Positions 50,773-60,748 of a stretch of 64,000 bases of DNA are shown here, in pieces. Source of the stretch: Fimbriimonadaceae bacterium (GTDB taxonomy: Bacteria > Armatimonadota > Fimbriimonadia > Fimbriimonadales > Fimbriimonadaceae); the NCBI GenBank assembly GCA_019187105.1, contig JABAQM010000001.1:1922001-1986000 (forward strand), given 5' to 3'. How positions within the stretch are numbered: the stretch's first letter is position 1; the number at the start of each line of letters is the position of its first letter. A program made the position numbers and the translations under genes. The notes beneath the pieces are model-generated. The model worked only from the letters and a program-made list of their open reading frames with translations, was not told the DNA's origin and ran no database searches.

Positions 50773-52668
50773 CTATCCCACGCCGGCGAGAGCTGCTTCG
50801 CCCATGATTTCTTTCACGACGGCGTTTTGATTGATCCGGTACTTGCGCGGCCGGGGTGGGATATAGCAGGTGTCGACTTGCTCGCTGAAGTCGAGCTCCG
50901 GACCAGATGGCGTCCAGCGCGCCTGGGTCGTTCGTAGCCACTGCTCATCGTCGCGCTGGGGGGTGTCCATCTTGAAGTGTGCGCCTCGGCTCTCGTTTCG
51001 GGCCAGGGCTCCCGCCAAAATGGCTTTTGACTGCTCGACCATATGGCTGACGGCTCTGGCAAACGGCACGGCCTGGTTGGCCCAGCTGCCGGCGTCGATC
51101 AGCGCGCACTGTCGCACACGAGCGGCCAGATCGTCGAGCTTGCCCTTCGCCGCTTCCAGGTCCCGCTGCGTGCGCCAGATGCCGCAGTTGTTCCACATGA
51201 CCTCAGTTAGTTCGGCGTGAAGCCGATAAGGGTTTTCCGAACCGCTGCTACTGCGGAAATTGTCGTACTCGGCTTGGCGGTGGGATCGCTCTCCTTCGGC
51301 ATGCGAGCTTGACAGGGCGTCGTGGCTCACATCCATCGTCTTCAGGTAGGCGAGGATGCCTTGCGCGGCGAATTCGCCACCGAACAGGCAGCTCAGAAGG
51401 GCATTTGCCCCGAGCCGGTTCGCGCCATGGTACTGATAGTCGCATTCGCCGGCCGCATAGAGACCGGGAATATTGGTCATCTGGTTGCGCGGGTGGTCGG
51501 CTTCGATCGCGTTCTCGTGTCCCTTTTGATAGCCGACCCAGAGTCCCCCCATCGTGTAGTGGACGGCCGGATAGATACGCATCGGGTTGTCGATGGGATC
51601 CTCTCCCATGAACTTCTCGTAGATCTCGAGCACACCTTCCAGCTTGTCGTTGATCTGGTCCCTGGACATGCCGAGCTTGCTGTGCAAGTGGGTGATATCG
51701 AGAAACACCTCCTGCCGACCCTGGATCCCCTTGCCCATCCGGCAGACACAGTAGATCGCAAAGCTGACGAGGTCTCGGCTAAGGAGGTTGCCGTAAACCG
51801 GGTCGAGCTCTTCGCAGAAGTACCAACGGTCGGCTTCCGGGATGGTTGCCGCTCGCCGCGTGTCCATCGGGTCCCGAGGCGTCCACAGCCGCCCGCCTTC
51901 GCCGCGAACCGACTCGCTCATGAGGCGGCATTTGTCGTCGCCGGGGATGGCGGTCGGATGGATCTGGATCATCTCCGGATTGCCATAGATCGCTCCCTGT
52001 TGGTAGCAGATGCTGACCGGTGAGCCGGTATTGATGATGGAGTTGGTACTGCGGCCGAAGATCAGCCCGTTGCCGCCGGTGCAGATGATCACCGCATCCG
52101 CGGGGTAGGCCTCGATTTCCATCGTCCGGAGGTCTTGGGCGGTGATCCCACGGCACCGTCCCTCAGGATCCTTGATAATGCTCAGAAAGTCGTGCCCCTC
52201 GAATTTCTGGACCCTGCCCTGGGCTTCCCAGCGGCGGACCTGCTCGTCGAGGGCATAGAGAAGCTGTTGTCCGGTAGTGGCGCCGGCATAGGCCGTCCGA
52301 TGCTTCAGCGTGCCGCCGAACCGGCGAAAGTGGAGGAGGCCCTCATTGGTGCGGTTGAAAGGCACGCCCATGCGATCGAGTAGATAGATGATCGCGGGAG
52401 CGCGCTCGGTCATCCGCATGACCGGCGGCTGATGGTTGAGGAAGTCTCCTCCGGTGATGGTGTCTTCGAAGTGCAGGTAAGGCGAATCACCCTCACCCAT
52501 GAGGTTGACGGCTCCATTGATACCGCCCTGAGCGCACACGCTGTGGCTTCGCTTGACAGGAACGAGGCTGAAGAGCTGGACGAGGACGCCGGCTTCCGCA
52601 AGCTTCATCGCCGTCATCAGTCCGGCGAGGCCACCGCCAACGACGATCACTTTTCGCTCAGATGCCAT
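50773..52668 (-). CDS. sdhA: Succinate dehydrogenase/fumarate reductase flavoprotein
   Basis: SdhA is the FAD subunit of complex II. The 631-residue protein starts with FAD loop VIVVGGGLAGLMTAMKLAE and has the covalent-FAD His in KRSHSVCAQGGINGA, the QIHPTAIPG catalytic region, and the RGEGGRLW dicarboxylate motif. It is of the Bacillus-type length class. No sdhB or sdhC gene is adjacent on either side, so the complex must be encoded elsewhere. Confidence 0.93.
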   Translation of the reverse strand: MASERKVIVVGGGLAGLMTAMKLAEAGVLVQLFSLVPVKRSHSVCAQGGINGAVNLMGEGDSPYLHFEDTITGGDFLNHQPPVMRMTERAPAIIYLLDRMGVPFNRTNEGLLHFRRFGGTLKHRTAYAGATTGQQLLYALDEQVRRWEAQGRVQKFEGHDFLSIIKDPEGRCRGITAQDLRTMEIEAYPADAVIICTGGNGLIFGRSTNSIINTGSPVSICYQQGAIYGNPEMIQIHPTAIPGDDKCRLMSESVRGEGGRLWTPRDPMDTRRAATIPEADRWYFCEELDPVYGNLLSRDLVSFAIYCVCRMGKGIQGRQEVFLDITHLHSKLGMSRDQINDKLEGVLEIYEKFMGEDPIDNPMRIYPAVHYTMGGLWVGYQKGHENAIEADHPRNQMTNIPGLYAAGECDYQYHGANRLGANALLSCLFGGEFAAQGILAYLKTMDVSHDALSSSHAEGERSHRQAEYDNFRSSSGSENPYRLHAELTEVMWNNCGIWRTQRDLEAAKGKLDDLAARVRQCALIDAGSWANQAVPFARAVSHMVEQSKAILAGALARNESRGAHFKMDTPQRDDEQWLRTTQARWTPSGPELDFSEQVDTCYIPPRPRKYRINQNAVVKEIMGEAALAGVG

Positions 52669-52792
52669 GGGTTGGTTGGAATCGATGCTGAATTCGCCGC
52701 ATCGCTAGCACGGAGTGTACCGACGATGAAATCGATCGCGTGGTTGAACCCGTACTGTCCTATGTAGGAAAATCTAAGGACGGAGAAGAAGG

Positions 52793-53794
52793 ATGATAAC
52801 AACTGCCCTCGTGGCCCTTGCTGCCAGTACCAACCAGACCATCGCCATCACCCCCATCAAGACGATCAGCGCCTTTCGGGTTTTGGCGCTTGCTCCTGCC
52901 CCGACGGGCACCCGAGTTCTCGCCAGCTGCGAAGACAACACGGTTCGAATCGTTGACTGTGCGACCAAGCAGACGGTGCGTGCGCTTGCCGGTCACCCAC
53001 AGCCCTGCTACGGCCTCGCGTGGAATCCGCTAGGAACTCGCATCGCGACCGGCGACGAGTCTGCCCGTATCTGGATCTGGAACTCCAAAACAGGAGAAAA
53101 GGTCCTCGAAATCCCTCGTGCCGGCGGCCATACCAAGGGGATCCAGGCGCTGAGTTTCAGCAAGGATGGTCGCTTGCTGGCCAGTACCGGCAATGACGAT
53201 GTCGTTATTATCTGGGACGTTCAAACTGGCAAGAAAAAGGCGACGATCAAAGGTAACGGTATCAACCTTTACGGCGCTCTTTTCGGTGGTCCCGATATCC
53301 TCGGCGTGGCGACGCTTGGTAAGGGCGTCCAGCTGTATAGCGCCAAGAACTTCACGCTCAAGAAGACCCTCGGCGGTCACGGATCCGTTGGATGCACCTC
53401 CATCGCCTACGATGGCGCCGGAGCTCGAATCCTTTCGACTGGCAAGGACATGAAGGCGGTTCTCTGGGACGCCAAGTCGGGCGCCAGGGCAGCGACCTTC
53501 TCCGGCCACGAAGACTACATCATGAGGGCGGCGTTCTCGCCCACTGGCCGCCTCGCCGCCACCAGCGCGAGCGATCGAAAGGTGATCGTGTGGGACACCA
53601 AGACGAAGAAGGCCGCGACCACCATGGAAAACATGTCCGGAATGGGTTCGCCGCTCGCCTTCACCCGGGACGGCAGCTATTTCTGCACCGTGAATATCAA
53701 CGACGCCCTGGTGATCAACTCGGTGTATCCGAACCAGTCATTGAGCGAGCAGAAGGCAGACGCCGCTGCCGCGAAGAAGAAAAAGAAACGCTAG
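52793..53794 (+). CDS. WD40-repeat protein, secreted-type
   Basis: This 333-residue protein has a hydrophobic start and about seven WD40-like units (for example ALAGHPQPCYGLAWNPLGTR, GHTKGIQALSFSKDGRLLAS, GHEDYIMRAAFSPTGRLAAT), each with the GH and WD/WN spacing. The tail is KKKKKR. It should form a seven-blade propeller; partner unknown. GAGAAGAAGG just upstream of the ATG may act as ribosome site. Confidence 0.88.
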   Translation: MITTALVALAASTNQTIAITPIKTISAFRVLALAPAPTGTRVLASCEDNTVRIVDCATKQTVRALAGHPQPCYGLAWNPLGTRIATGDESARIWIWNSKTGEKVLEIPRAGGHTKGIQALSFSKDGRLLASTGNDDVVIIWDVQTGKKKATIKGNGINLYGALFGGPDILGVATLGKGVQLYSAKNFTLKKTLGGHGSVGCTSIAYDGAGARILSTGKDMKAVLWDAKSGARAATFSGHEDYIMRAAFSPTGRLAATSASDRKVIVWDTKTKKAATTMENMSGMGSPLAFTRDGSYFCTVNINDALVINSVYPNQSLSEQKADAAAAKKKKKR

Positions 53795-53816
53795 CCGTTT
53801 AACGGTCGGAGACTCC

Positions 53817-53850
53817 AGAGGCGGTGCGGCAACAATGCGGCGCCGCCTCT
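53817..53850 (+). terminator. Terminator after the WD40 gene
   Basis: AGAGGCGGTGC (53817-53827) pairs with GCGCCGCCTCT (53840-53850), an 11-base stem with one G-T pair, followed by TT. The T run is short. Confidence 0.7.
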
Positions 53851-53865
53851 TTGAGTGTGAGGAAG

Positions 53866-53939
53866 TGGCTGCCCGCCATGGATTCGAACCACGATTAACT
53901 GGGCCAGAACCAGTCGTCCTGCCATTAGACGAGCGGGCA
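53866..53939 (-). tRNA. tRNA-Gln (anticodon CTG)
   Basis: On the minus strand TGCCCGC pairs with GCGGGCA at the 3' end, followed by G and encoded CCA (plus 53866-53868). The anticodon stem ACTGG/CCAGT encloses loop TTCTGGC, giving CTG. D and T arms (GTTCGAATC) are normal. Confidence 0.96.
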
Positions 53940-54179
53940 GTTCAGGCACTTGATTGTGACATTCTCGGCTTTAAGAGTCAAGCCGCGCAGGGCTTGGGCC
54001 TAAAGTCCTGCCCTGGCACTCCGTATCTTTCCCGTTCGTAACCTTGCCGACGGCATATCCGCGAGACGTGACGTGATCCCCGTCAACGTCTCAGCTTTGA
54101 TCCCTGCCTACCATGGCAAACAGACCCTCGGAGGCGGTCAGTCCGGGTTTTCCATCCGGCGCCGCGACAGAAGACAAAC
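53940..54179 (+). other. Structured leader region upstream of the STAS-like gene
   Basis: No gene is seen. GAGACGT-GACG (54063-54073) pairs with CGTC-A-ACGTCTC (54081-54092) around loop TGATCCC, one bulged A. Smaller G+C hairpins follow up to 54179 (for example CCGG/CCGG near 54149-54162). This may be a leader RNA, but no known family matched by eye. Confidence 0.4.
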
Positions 54180-54521
54180 ATGTACATGCTCAACTGGGAT
54201 GATGCAACGGCTACCCTTGAAGTCGGGATCGGCGGCGTTGTTTCGCTGGAGGAGGCCAAGACACTGGCTTCCGTCGTGTTCGACGAAATCAAGGAGGTCG
54301 AGACGTGCAAGTCCGTCATTTTTGACTGGTCGCTTGCCAAGCGTTTCGAATTCGGCGCGTATGACGTGCTGGAAGCCACTCAGATCGAGGTCTTGAACCG
54401 AGGCGTGGATTCCACGACGATGGTCGTCCCCGACGACGAAAAGGCGACACAAATGATCGGCGCAAATCTGCAGCTGGTGATGGAAGGTCGTCGTTCGTTC
54501 ATCGTTCCTCACGCCGCATAG
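54180..54521 (+). CDS. Small STAS-like protein, unknown
   Basis: This 113-residue protein begins MYMLNWDDATATLEVGIGG and alternates strands and helices (DEIKEVETCKSVIFDWSLAK), somewhat like a STAS/anti-anti-sigma domain, but no conserved phospho-Ser motif is obvious. Codon use looks real. A structured leader precedes it and a hairpin terminator follows. Function unknown. Confidence 0.65.
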   Translation: MYMLNWDDATATLEVGIGGVVSLEEAKTLASVVFDEIKEVETCKSVIFDWSLAKRFEFGAYDVLEATQIEVLNRGVDSTTMVVPDDEKATQMIGANLQLVMEGRRSFIVPHAA

Positions 54522-54546
54522 GCACGATCAGCCACTCAGTCCTCCG

Positions 54547-54584
54547 GCCCCCGCACGCAGCATGTGCGGGGGCTTCGTGCTTTT
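54547..54584 (+). terminator. Terminator after the STAS-like gene
   Basis: GCCCCCGCAC (54547-54556) pairs perfectly with GTGCGGGGGC (54564-54573), ten bases with a seven-base loop; TTTT follows at 54581-54584. Confidence 0.75.
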
Positions 54585-54603
54585 GACCGGTAAAGTAGCC
54601 GAT

Positions 54604-55209
54604 GTGCCGATCAAGGTTCGGGAACTGCTCGAAGAATCTGACATCGCGAGCATGGCAAGCATCGTTGCCGAGGCATTCGTCGATTACCCGGTGATGATTC
54701 GAGCGTTTGCCCACTCAGGAGGCGATCGCGCTGATTGGATTCGGAGGATGGTCAGCGATTCTGCCCGCGCTCGCCTACAATCCGGAATTCCCATTTGGTT
54801 GGCCGAACGAGATGGAACCATCGCGGGGGGAGCCTTCCTCGTGTATCCCGATCGCCCATTGTCCAAGGATGTATCGGACTGGTGGGAACGGTTCATAGCC
54901 GATGCCGGCTCGGCAACCGGAGAGTTCTTCGAGCGCTTTGTCTCGGCAGCTGAAGCGGTCGAGTTACCGCAGCCAAACCTCTATCTCACGATGATCGGTG
55001 TGAAGCCGGCTTACCAGGGCCAGGGAGTGGGCCGAGCGATCATCGACCATATTGCTCTCGAGGCTGCACAACTTGCTGGCTGTAAAGGGATTGCCCTCGA
55101 TACTGAAATCGAGTCCAATGTCGGCCTCTACGAGCGGATCGGATTCCGGGTCATTGGCCAAACGTCGGTCGACGAGCTGCCTATTTGGGTGATGTTCCGC
55201 GAAATCTGA
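54604..55209 (+). CDS. GNAT-family acetyltransferase
   Basis: This 201-residue protein belongs to the acetyl-CoA-dependent GNAT family, with [20 protein letters not shown] (the acetyl-CoA loop R/QxxGxG/A) at about residues 137-156 and [15 protein letters not shown] near the end. The start is taken as GTG 54604 ([12 protein letters not shown]). An ATG at 54562 falls inside the preceding terminator hairpin and is rejected. Substrate unknown. Confidence 0.85.
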   Translation: MPIKVRELLEESDIASMASIVAEAFVDYPVMIRAFAHSGGDRADWIRRMVSDSARARLQSGIPIWLAERDGTIAGGAFLVYPDRPLSKDVSDWWERFIADAGSATGEFFERFVSAAEAVELPQPNLYLTMIGVKPAYQGQGVGRAIIDHIALEAAQLAGCKGIALDTEIESNVGLYERIGFRVIGQTSVDELPIWVMFREI

Positions 55210-55222
55210 GCGCCTATCAGCG

Positions 55223-55228
55223 TATAAT
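55223..55228 (+). promoter_or_regulatory. Promoter -10 for the SAH riboswitch/ahcY
   Basis: TATAAT at 55223-55228 is a perfect -10. A start near 55235 would open the transcript directly at the riboswitch. The -35 is weak and lies in the end of the GNAT gene. Confidence 0.7.
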
Positions 55229-55236
55229 CTCATTGG

Positions 55237-55340
55237 TGCTGAGGAGCGCTGCAACCCGAAAGGGGGCCAGGCTCAGCACTCTCCGTTTGACTGGAGCAGG
55301 AACGGCGCTCGCAAATCAATCGAGGTTTGCGGGCTTTTTT
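55237..55340 (+). promoter_or_regulatory. SAH riboswitch with terminator expression platform
   Basis: TGCTGAG (55237-55243) and CTCAGCA (55272-55278) form the basal stem, with conserved GAGGAGCGCTGCAACC, then GGGCCAGGCTC, and the pseudoknot strand GCGCTC (55305-55310) complementary to GAGCGC (55244-55249). This matches the S-adenosylhomocysteine riboswitch. A terminator GCTCGCAAATC (55307-55317)/GGTTTGCGGGC (55324-55334) with T6 follows. Its stem overlaps the pseudoknot by four bases, so SAH binding should favour read-through into ahcY. Confidence 0.93.
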
Positions 55341-55382
55341 GTTGACAAACGAGCTCGCCGCCCCGAAAATCTTAGGAGAAAG

Positions 55383-56801
55383 ATGATGCAAGCAGTTCAA
55401 GCACCCCCGTTCACCGATTACCATGTTGCCGACCTGACCCTTGCCGATTGGGGCCGCAAGGAGATGCAGATCGCGGAGACCGAGATGCCCGGCCTGATGG
55501 CGATCCGTGAGGAATACAGCGCTTCCAAGCCGCTCCAGGGCGCCCGCATCGCCGGGTCGCTCCACATGACGATCCAGACCGCCGTTTTGATCGAGACCTT
55601 GCAGGCGCTCGGCGCAGAGGTCCGATGGGCAAGCTGCAACATTTACAGCACCCAGGACCATGCCGCCGCCGCAATCGCCGCCAAGCATACGCCCGTGTTT
55701 GCCTTCAAGGGCGAATCACTCGACGAATACTGGGATTTCACCCACCGCATTTTCGAATGGCATGATGGCGGAACGCCGAACATGATTCTCGACGACGGTG
55801 GCGACGCCACGCTTCTCGTGCTACTCGGCGCCAAGGCGGAAGGAAACCCGAGTGTTCTCGGCAACCCGAAGAGCGAGGAAGAGACTGCCCTTTATGCCGC
55901 GATCAAGCGCAAGCTAAGCCAGGATCCGAGCTTCTACAGCCGCATCAAGGCGAACATCAAGGGCGTCAGCGAGGAAACCACGACCGGCGTTCATCGCCTC
56001 TATGAGCTCATGAAGAAGGGCGATCTTCCGTTCCCCTGCTTCAATGTCAACGATAGCGTGACCAAGTCGAAGTTCGACAACCTCTACGGGTGCCGGGAAT
56101 CGCTCGTGGATGGTATCAAGCGGGCAACGGATGTGATGGTCGCCGGCAAGATCGCGCTGGTGGCGGGTTACGGCGACGTCGGCAAGGGTTCGGCTCAGGC
56201 CCTGCGTGCCTTGAGTGCGCAGGTCTGGGTAACCGAGATCGACCCGATCTGTGCCCTTCAGGCCGCCATGGAGGGCTTCAAGGTCGTCACCATGGACTAT
56301 GCCGCCGACAAGGCCGACATCTTTGTCACGGCCACCGGCAATTACAACGTCATCAATCACGGCCACATGCAGGCGATGAAGCACAACGCGATCGTTTGCA
56401 ACATCGGCCATTTCGACAACGAGATCGAGGTCGCGGCGCTAAGCGGCTACCAATGGGAGGAGATCAAGCCTCAGGTCGACCACGTGATCTTCCCGGATGG
56501 CAAGCGCATCATCCTGCTCGCCAAGGGCCGCCTCGTGAACCTCGGCTGTGGCACGGGCCATCCGAGCTATGTCATGTCGTCGTCGTTTGCCAACCAGGTC
56601 ATGGCTCAGATCGAGCTCTGGACCAAGGCGGGCGAATACGCTCCCGGCGTGTACGTGCTTCCCAAGCATCTCGATGAGAAGGTCGCTCGACTCCAGTTGA
56701 AGAAGCTGGATGCCCAGCTGACGCAGCTCACCCAGGAGCAGGCCGACTATATCAACGTTCCCGTGAACGGCCCGTACAAGTCGGATCACTACCGGTATTG
56801 A
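55383..56801 (+). CDS. ahcY: Adenosylhomocysteinase
   Basis: AhcY splits S-adenosylhomocysteine into homocysteine and adenosine, recycling the methyl cycle. The 472-residue protein has [29 protein letters not shown], the NAD loop [18 protein letters not shown] and ends [15 protein letters not shown] is four bases before ATG 55383 and seven before the in-frame ATG 55386, so either may be used. It is controlled by the SAH riboswitch upstream. Confidence 0.97.
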   Translation: MMQAVQAPPFTDYHVADLTLADWGRKEMQIAETEMPGLMAIREEYSASKPLQGARIAGSLHMTIQTAVLIETLQALGAEVRWASCNIYSTQDHAAAAIAAKHTPVFAFKGESLDEYWDFTHRIFEWHDGGTPNMILDDGGDATLLVLLGAKAEGNPSVLGNPKSEEETALYAAIKRKLSQDPSFYSRIKANIKGVSEETTTGVHRLYELMKKGDLPFPCFNVNDSVTKSKFDNLYGCRESLVDGIKRATDVMVAGKIALVAGYGDVGKGSAQALRALSAQVWVTEIDPICALQAAMEGFKVVTMDYAADKADIFVTATGNYNVINHGHMQAMKHNAIVCNIGHFDNEIEVAALSGYQWEEIKPQVDHVIFPDGKRIILLAKGRLVNLGCGTGHPSYVMSSSFANQVMAQIELWTKAGEYAPGVYVLPKHLDEKVARLQLKKLDAQLTQLTQEQADYINVPVNGPYKSDHYRY

Positions 56802-56803
56802 TC

Positions 56804-56831
56804 AGGGATAGGTCCTATCCCTCCGATAGGA
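56804..56831. terminator. Inverted repeat between ahcY and pyrF
   Basis: AGGGATAGG (56804-56812), T, CCTATCCCT (56814-56822) is a perfect palindrome in the 43-base gap between two convergent genes, overlapped by CCTATC...GATAGG. It may end both transcripts but has no T run. Confidence 0.45.
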
Positions 56832-56844
56832 CTTATCGTCCCGC

Positions 56845-57555
56845 CTAGTGCGCTCCGGCAGGCTGAAGTCCCAGGCTGCCGAGCGTCACTTCCACATCCG
56901 CACAGTTCGTCAGGGCGCGGCCAATGACGAGGTAATCCGCCCCGTCTTCCAGCGCCTGGGTTGCCGTACCGACCCGTTTTTGGTCGTGAACTTCGCCTTG
57001 CGGCGGTCGGATTCCCGGCGTGACGATGATTCCGTTACTGGAAATCGCTCCGCGAACCGCCTTGATCTCTTGCGCAGAACAGACGACACCATCGAGGCCG
57101 CAGTCGATCGCGAGGCGGCTTAGATATGCCATGTGGTCTTCAAGCTTGCGCTGCACGCCGAGATGATCGGTCAGCACATGCTGGTCCAGCGAAGTCAAAA
57201 CCGATACGCCCACCAAGAGTGGTGGCTGGTCCTCCGCGTAACCTCGAGCCTCCTCTTCCGCTGCCGTCATCATCGCCGGCCCCCCAGCGATGTGAAGCGT
57301 CAGCATCCAGACGCCCCGCCGCGTCGCTTCCCGCACTGCGAGGGCGACCGAGTTTGGGATGTCGTGGAATTTCAGGTCCAAGAAGACGCGCTGAGCTCCT
57401 GCGTCCTTCAGCCGCTCGATCACGTCCAGCCCGTACTGCAACGTGAGTGAGTGACCGATTTTGAACGCGCCAACGTGATGTGCAAGGCGTTTGGTGATGC
57501 TTAGCGCTTCCGCCAAATCGCCCGTATCCAATGCGCAGATAACTTTTCGTGTCAT
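56845..57555 (-). CDS. pyrF: Orotidine 5'-phosphate decarboxylase
   Basis: PyrF makes UMP, the last step of pyrimidine synthesis. The 236-residue protein has catalytic Lys/Asp residues in FLDLKFHDIPNSV, a normal start MTRKVICALDTGDLAEAL and GADYLVIGRALT. ATG 57555 is preferred to a TTG nine bases upstream. It converges with ahcY, separated by an inverted repeat. Confidence 0.96.
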   Translation of the reverse strand: MTRKVICALDTGDLAEALSITKRLAHHVGAFKIGHSLTLQYGLDVIERLKDAGAQRVFLDLKFHDIPNSVALAVREATRRGVWMLTLHIAGGPAMMTAAEEEARGYAEDQPPLLVGVSVLTSLDQHVLTDHLGVQRKLEDHMAYLSRLAIDCGLDGVVCSAQEIKAVRGAISSNGIIVTPGIRPPQGEVHDQKRVGTATQALEDGADYLVIGRALTNCADVEVTLGSLGLQPAGAH

Positions 57556-57582
57556 GCAAGCCACCCCTTGATACCCCCTCTC

Positions 57583-57599
57583 TATTCTAGTGGAGAATA
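57583..57599. promoter_or_regulatory. Inverted repeat upstream of pyrF
   Basis: TATTCT (57583-57588), AGTGG, AGAATA (57594-57599) is a perfect inverted repeat about 30 bases upstream of the pyrF start. On the minus strand it contains TATTCT and TAGAAT, both -10-like. A role is inferred only. Confidence 0.35.
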
Positions 57600-57695
57600 C
57601 GGATTTTGGGTGGCAGACGAGGCAGGATTTTGTTCAAGAGTTATATCTGGCTCGAATCGGGAAGGGCTATCACCTCGTAAGCACTTACGAAAGTT

Positions 57696-59234
57696 GTGAG
57701 CAAGTTGCGGGCGTGGGCGGGGGGTAGGAAGTTCGATGGGAAGCGATTGTCCGGCTATGGGCAGTTCCTTTTGCTCGTCCTAGGGTTGACCTCCATCGCG
57801 TACAGCCTTAGCGATTGTCTTGAGTACATCAGGTGCTGGGTCCAAGGTATCCATCCTCCAGAGCTCAAGCTGCATCTATCTTGGTTTGCGGTCGGAGCTC
57901 TGATGTTGTGGGTCAGGCGCCAGATGATTCGGGCAGGTCGGCTCCGCCAATTGGGGCTGTTTTTCCTGTCAGTTGTGGCGATCGCCTGGCTGACAAACAG
58001 AGCCCAATACCTTGTACGGGGCTGGTCCCTCGAGTGGACGTCGTGGGGCGATGAATCGCTGGGGTCCAAGCTCCTGAACCAATTTGTGGGGTTCGCGGAC
58101 TTAAGTCCACTCTTGCTGAGCATTCGGGCGATAGCGCTCGCCTGTCAAATGTGCGAGCGGGGCCGCAACCAACAAGCAGACAACTTGCGTCTTTGGAGAG
58201 GCAAGTTCCGGTGGTTTTCGGTAATTTCCGGCGGGTTACTCGTGGCCTGGATCGGCAGCCTTCTGTTGGGCTTTCTCTGGAGCGATCTGACGAGTGCGAT
58301 GCCTGATGCTTGGGCTGAAGCCTGGCCGCTATCGGTCCTATCGGAGATTTTCCACTTTGTTGCGTCACCGGTTACCCTTGCTATCATCTACACGATTTGG
58401 CTGCGAACGGTCACGGTCACGATCACCGAAGTTGGGGTGAGAATCTCACTTCTGGGCGATTCGGTCGCGGTTCAGGCTGCGACTTGGGAGCGGATCAAGT
58501 GGGTTCGATTGGTGGACTTGCCCCACGGCCGGCGGTCCGTCGTCATCCCGTACGCCGGCAAGCTGGGCCTTCCCTTGACCATTGTCCTTTCAGAGGATAG
58601 CTACGTCGATGGCGTGGCCATGGTCGACTCGATCATCAGAGAGGCCAGTGAACGGACGATCACGGTTTACCGGACTGCCGCCGATAGATGGGTGAGTACC
58701 GCCGCGACGATCTTCATCCTCGGTGGCTGCGGACTCACCGTTGGCAGCTACCTCGTCACAAACAGCGCATGGTATCCACTGATATACGACCCCGAGTACT
58801 CGTTTACGAGGTTCAGGGAAGCCGCTGCTGTAGCCCCCCTAACTGCCCTTTCGGTCGGGACCGTGGCATCCTTCAGTATTGGACTGGGTCTACTTTCCGC
58901 GCTTCACCGAGGCGGCCCAGCTTGGCCCGCCCTCTGGGTCTGGGCTTGGTGGTCCCAGAACGTCTCAACGCCGGTCTTGCACTGGCTCGTGTGGCAGGCC
59001 ATCTTCGCGATCCACACTGCAATCAAATCTCCCGTCCTCCACTGGCAGCCTGTTGCGACAGGACCGAGCCAACAGGAATGGATGTTCGGTCTTGAAGCGA
59101 TCCGATTGCTACCTGTCTTCGCCGTGGTTTTCTACTTTCTGGGGTTGGGAATGGGTCGAAGGACCAAAGCGCTTCGTACGGACGACGGCTTAGTCAACCG
59201 ACAAGTCCATACCACTATTGCAGAATGTCCTTGA
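57696..59234 (+). CDS. Multi-helix membrane protein, unknown
   Basis: This 512-residue protein has about eight membrane helices in two groups: four before residue 240 (for example [20 protein letters not shown]), a soluble middle (about 235-325) and four after residue 335. The middle has [20 protein letters not shown], beta-rich. No family recognised. The start is a GTG at 57696; its end overlaps the convergent DUF1501 gene by 20 bases. Trp content is unusually high. Confidence 0.65.
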   Translation: MSKLRAWAGGRKFDGKRLSGYGQFLLLVLGLTSIAYSLSDCLEYIRCWVQGIHPPELKLHLSWFAVGALMLWVRRQMIRAGRLRQLGLFFLSVVAIAWLTNRAQYLVRGWSLEWTSWGDESLGSKLLNQFVGFADLSPLLLSIRAIALACQMCERGRNQQADNLRLWRGKFRWFSVISGGLLVAWIGSLLLGFLWSDLTSAMPDAWAEAWPLSVLSEIFHFVASPVTLAIIYTIWLRTVTVTITEVGVRISLLGDSVAVQAATWERIKWVRLVDLPHGRRSVVIPYAGKLGLPLTIVLSEDSYVDGVAMVDSIIREASERTITVYRTAADRWVSTAATIFILGGCGLTVGSYLVTNSAWYPLIYDPEYSFTRFREAAAVAPLTALSVGTVASFSIGLGLLSALHRGGPAWPALWVWAWWSQNVSTPVLHWLVWQAIFAIHTAIKSPVLHWQPVATGPSQQEWMFGLEAIRLLPVFAVVFYFLGLGMGRRTKALRTDDGLVNRQVHTTIAECP

Positions 59235-60744
59235 CCACATGCCCGTGGACGTCCGTCAACCGGAAGTCCCGGCCCTGATACTGGTACGTGAGCTTCGTGT
59301 GGTCGATACCTAGCTGATTGAGAATCGTGGCGTTCAGGTCATGAATGTGCACCGCGCCAGGCGTGAAATGATCGACCGAAGGATCAATAACCTTTCCGTC
59401 CTTGTCGACGATGTTGTAGCCGTAGTCGTCGGTTTGGCCGTAGACGATGCCCGGCTTGATGCCTCCGCCTGCCATCCACATGGTGTAGCAGCGCGGATGA
59501 TGGTCGCGGCCATAGTTTTCGCGCGAGAGCGGGCCCTGGCAGTACACGGTTCGACCAAACTCGCCGCCCCAAATGACGAGGGTTTCATCGAGGAGGCCAC
59601 GGCGCTTAAGGTCCTTGATCAGAGCCGCACAGGCTTGGTCGACGTCTTTGCATTGCGACGGCAGGTCTCCGGCCACGTTGCTGTGCTGGTCCCAGCCGCG
59701 GTGGAAGATCTGGATGAACCGCACGCCTCGCTCAACCAGACGCCGTGCAAGGAGGCAGTTTGCGGAGAAGCTTCCCGGCGACCTGCTTTCGGCGCCGTAG
59801 AGCTCGAAGACCTCCTCGGATTCCTTCGACAGGTCCATCAGCTCCGGCACGCTCGTCTGGAGGCGATACGCCATTTCGTACTGGGCGATGCGGGCGTTGA
59901 TTTCAGGGTCCCCAAACTCGCTGAGCTGCATCTGGTTGAGCTTGGCCAGATCGTCGAGCATTTCCCGGCGCGTCTTGCGGTCGAGCCCGTTTGGATCGCT
60001 CAAATACAGCACGGGATCGCCCACCGATCGGAGGGCTACACCTTGGTGCTCGCTGGGAAGGAAGCCGGTGCCCCACAACCGAGAGAACAACGCCTGGTCT
60101 ACCTTGCCGCTCGTTACTTTGGAGTGGAGGACGACGTAGGTCGGCAAGTTCTCGTTCTCGGTGCCGAGGCCGTAGCTGACCCAGGCGCCGAGGCTCGGCC
60201 GGCCGGGGAGCTGGCTGCCGGTCTGGATATAGGTGACGGCGGGATCGTGGTTGATCGCTTCCGTCCACATCGACTGGATGACGCAGAGCTCGTTGACGAC
60301 GCTTGCGGTATGCGGGAGAAGCTCACTGACCCAAACCCCGTCACCGCCGTTATCGTGCTTGGTGAACTTGTAGCGGCTGGGTGCTACCGGGAACCGCGCC
60401 TGGCCGCTCGTCATCGTCGTGATGCGCTGGCCACGGCGGACGCGCTCCGGAAGGTTCTCGTTGTAGACCTCGTGGAGCTTCGGCTTGTAATCCCACAGGT
60501 CGAGCTGGCTGGGACCGCCGTTCATGAAAAGGTAAATGACGTTCTTGACCTTGGGTGGAAAGTGGGGAATGCCGGGCAATCCGCCTTTGCGCTTATCGTC
60601 GCCCATCACCGCACCGGCAATCGCGTTCAGGAAATCTCCCTTGGCGAAGAGCGAGTGGAGTGCAGCAGTACCTACCCCCAGCGCGGTACGGCCAAACAGT
60701 TGGCGGCGAGTGAGGGTCAGTTCAAGTTCGCGTAATGGGTTCAT
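59215..60744 (-). CDS. DUF1501 protein with Tat-like signal
   Basis: This 509-residue protein has a twin-arginine signal ([20 protein letters not shown]) and the DUF1501 fold, related to sulfatases: [48 protein letters not shown] and [18 protein letters not shown]. Metal-binding Asp/His residues of that fold are visible. It is four bases downstream of the PSD1/DUF1553 gene; this pair is a hallmark of Planctomycetes and some related phyla. Confidence 0.92.
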   Translation of the reverse strand: MNPLRELELTLTRRQLFGRTALGVGTAALHSLFAKGDFLNAIAGAVMGDDKRKGGLPGIPHFPPKVKNVIYLFMNGGPSQLDLWDYKPKLHEVYNENLPERVRRGQRITTMTSGQARFPVAPSRYKFTKHDNGGDGVWVSELLPHTASVVNELCVIQSMWTEAINHDPAVTYIQTGSQLPGRPSLGAWVSYGLGTENENLPTYVVLHSKVTSGKVDQALFSRLWGTGFLPSEHQGVALRSVGDPVLYLSDPNGLDRKTRREMLDDLAKLNQMQLSEFGDPEINARIAQYEMAYRLQTSVPELMDLSKESEEVFELYGAESRSPGSFSANCLLARRLVERGVRFIQIFHRGWDQHSNVAGDLPSQCKDVDQACAALIKDLKRRGLLDETLVIWGGEFGRTVYCQGPLSRENYGRDHHPRCYTMWMAGGGIKPGIVYGQTDDYGYNIVDKDGKVIDPSVDHFTPGAVHIHDLNATILNQLGIDHTKLTYQYQGRDFRLTDVHGHVVKDILQ

Positions 60745-60748
60745 GGGC

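Noticed and set aside
54562-54603. ATG at 54562 as the GNAT start
   Set aside because: It lies inside the terminator hairpin of the previous gene; the GTG at 54604 gives the normal N-terminus.
59341-60735. A 464-codon open frame on the + strand
   Set aside because: It is antisense to the DUF1501 gene and has no family-like motifs.
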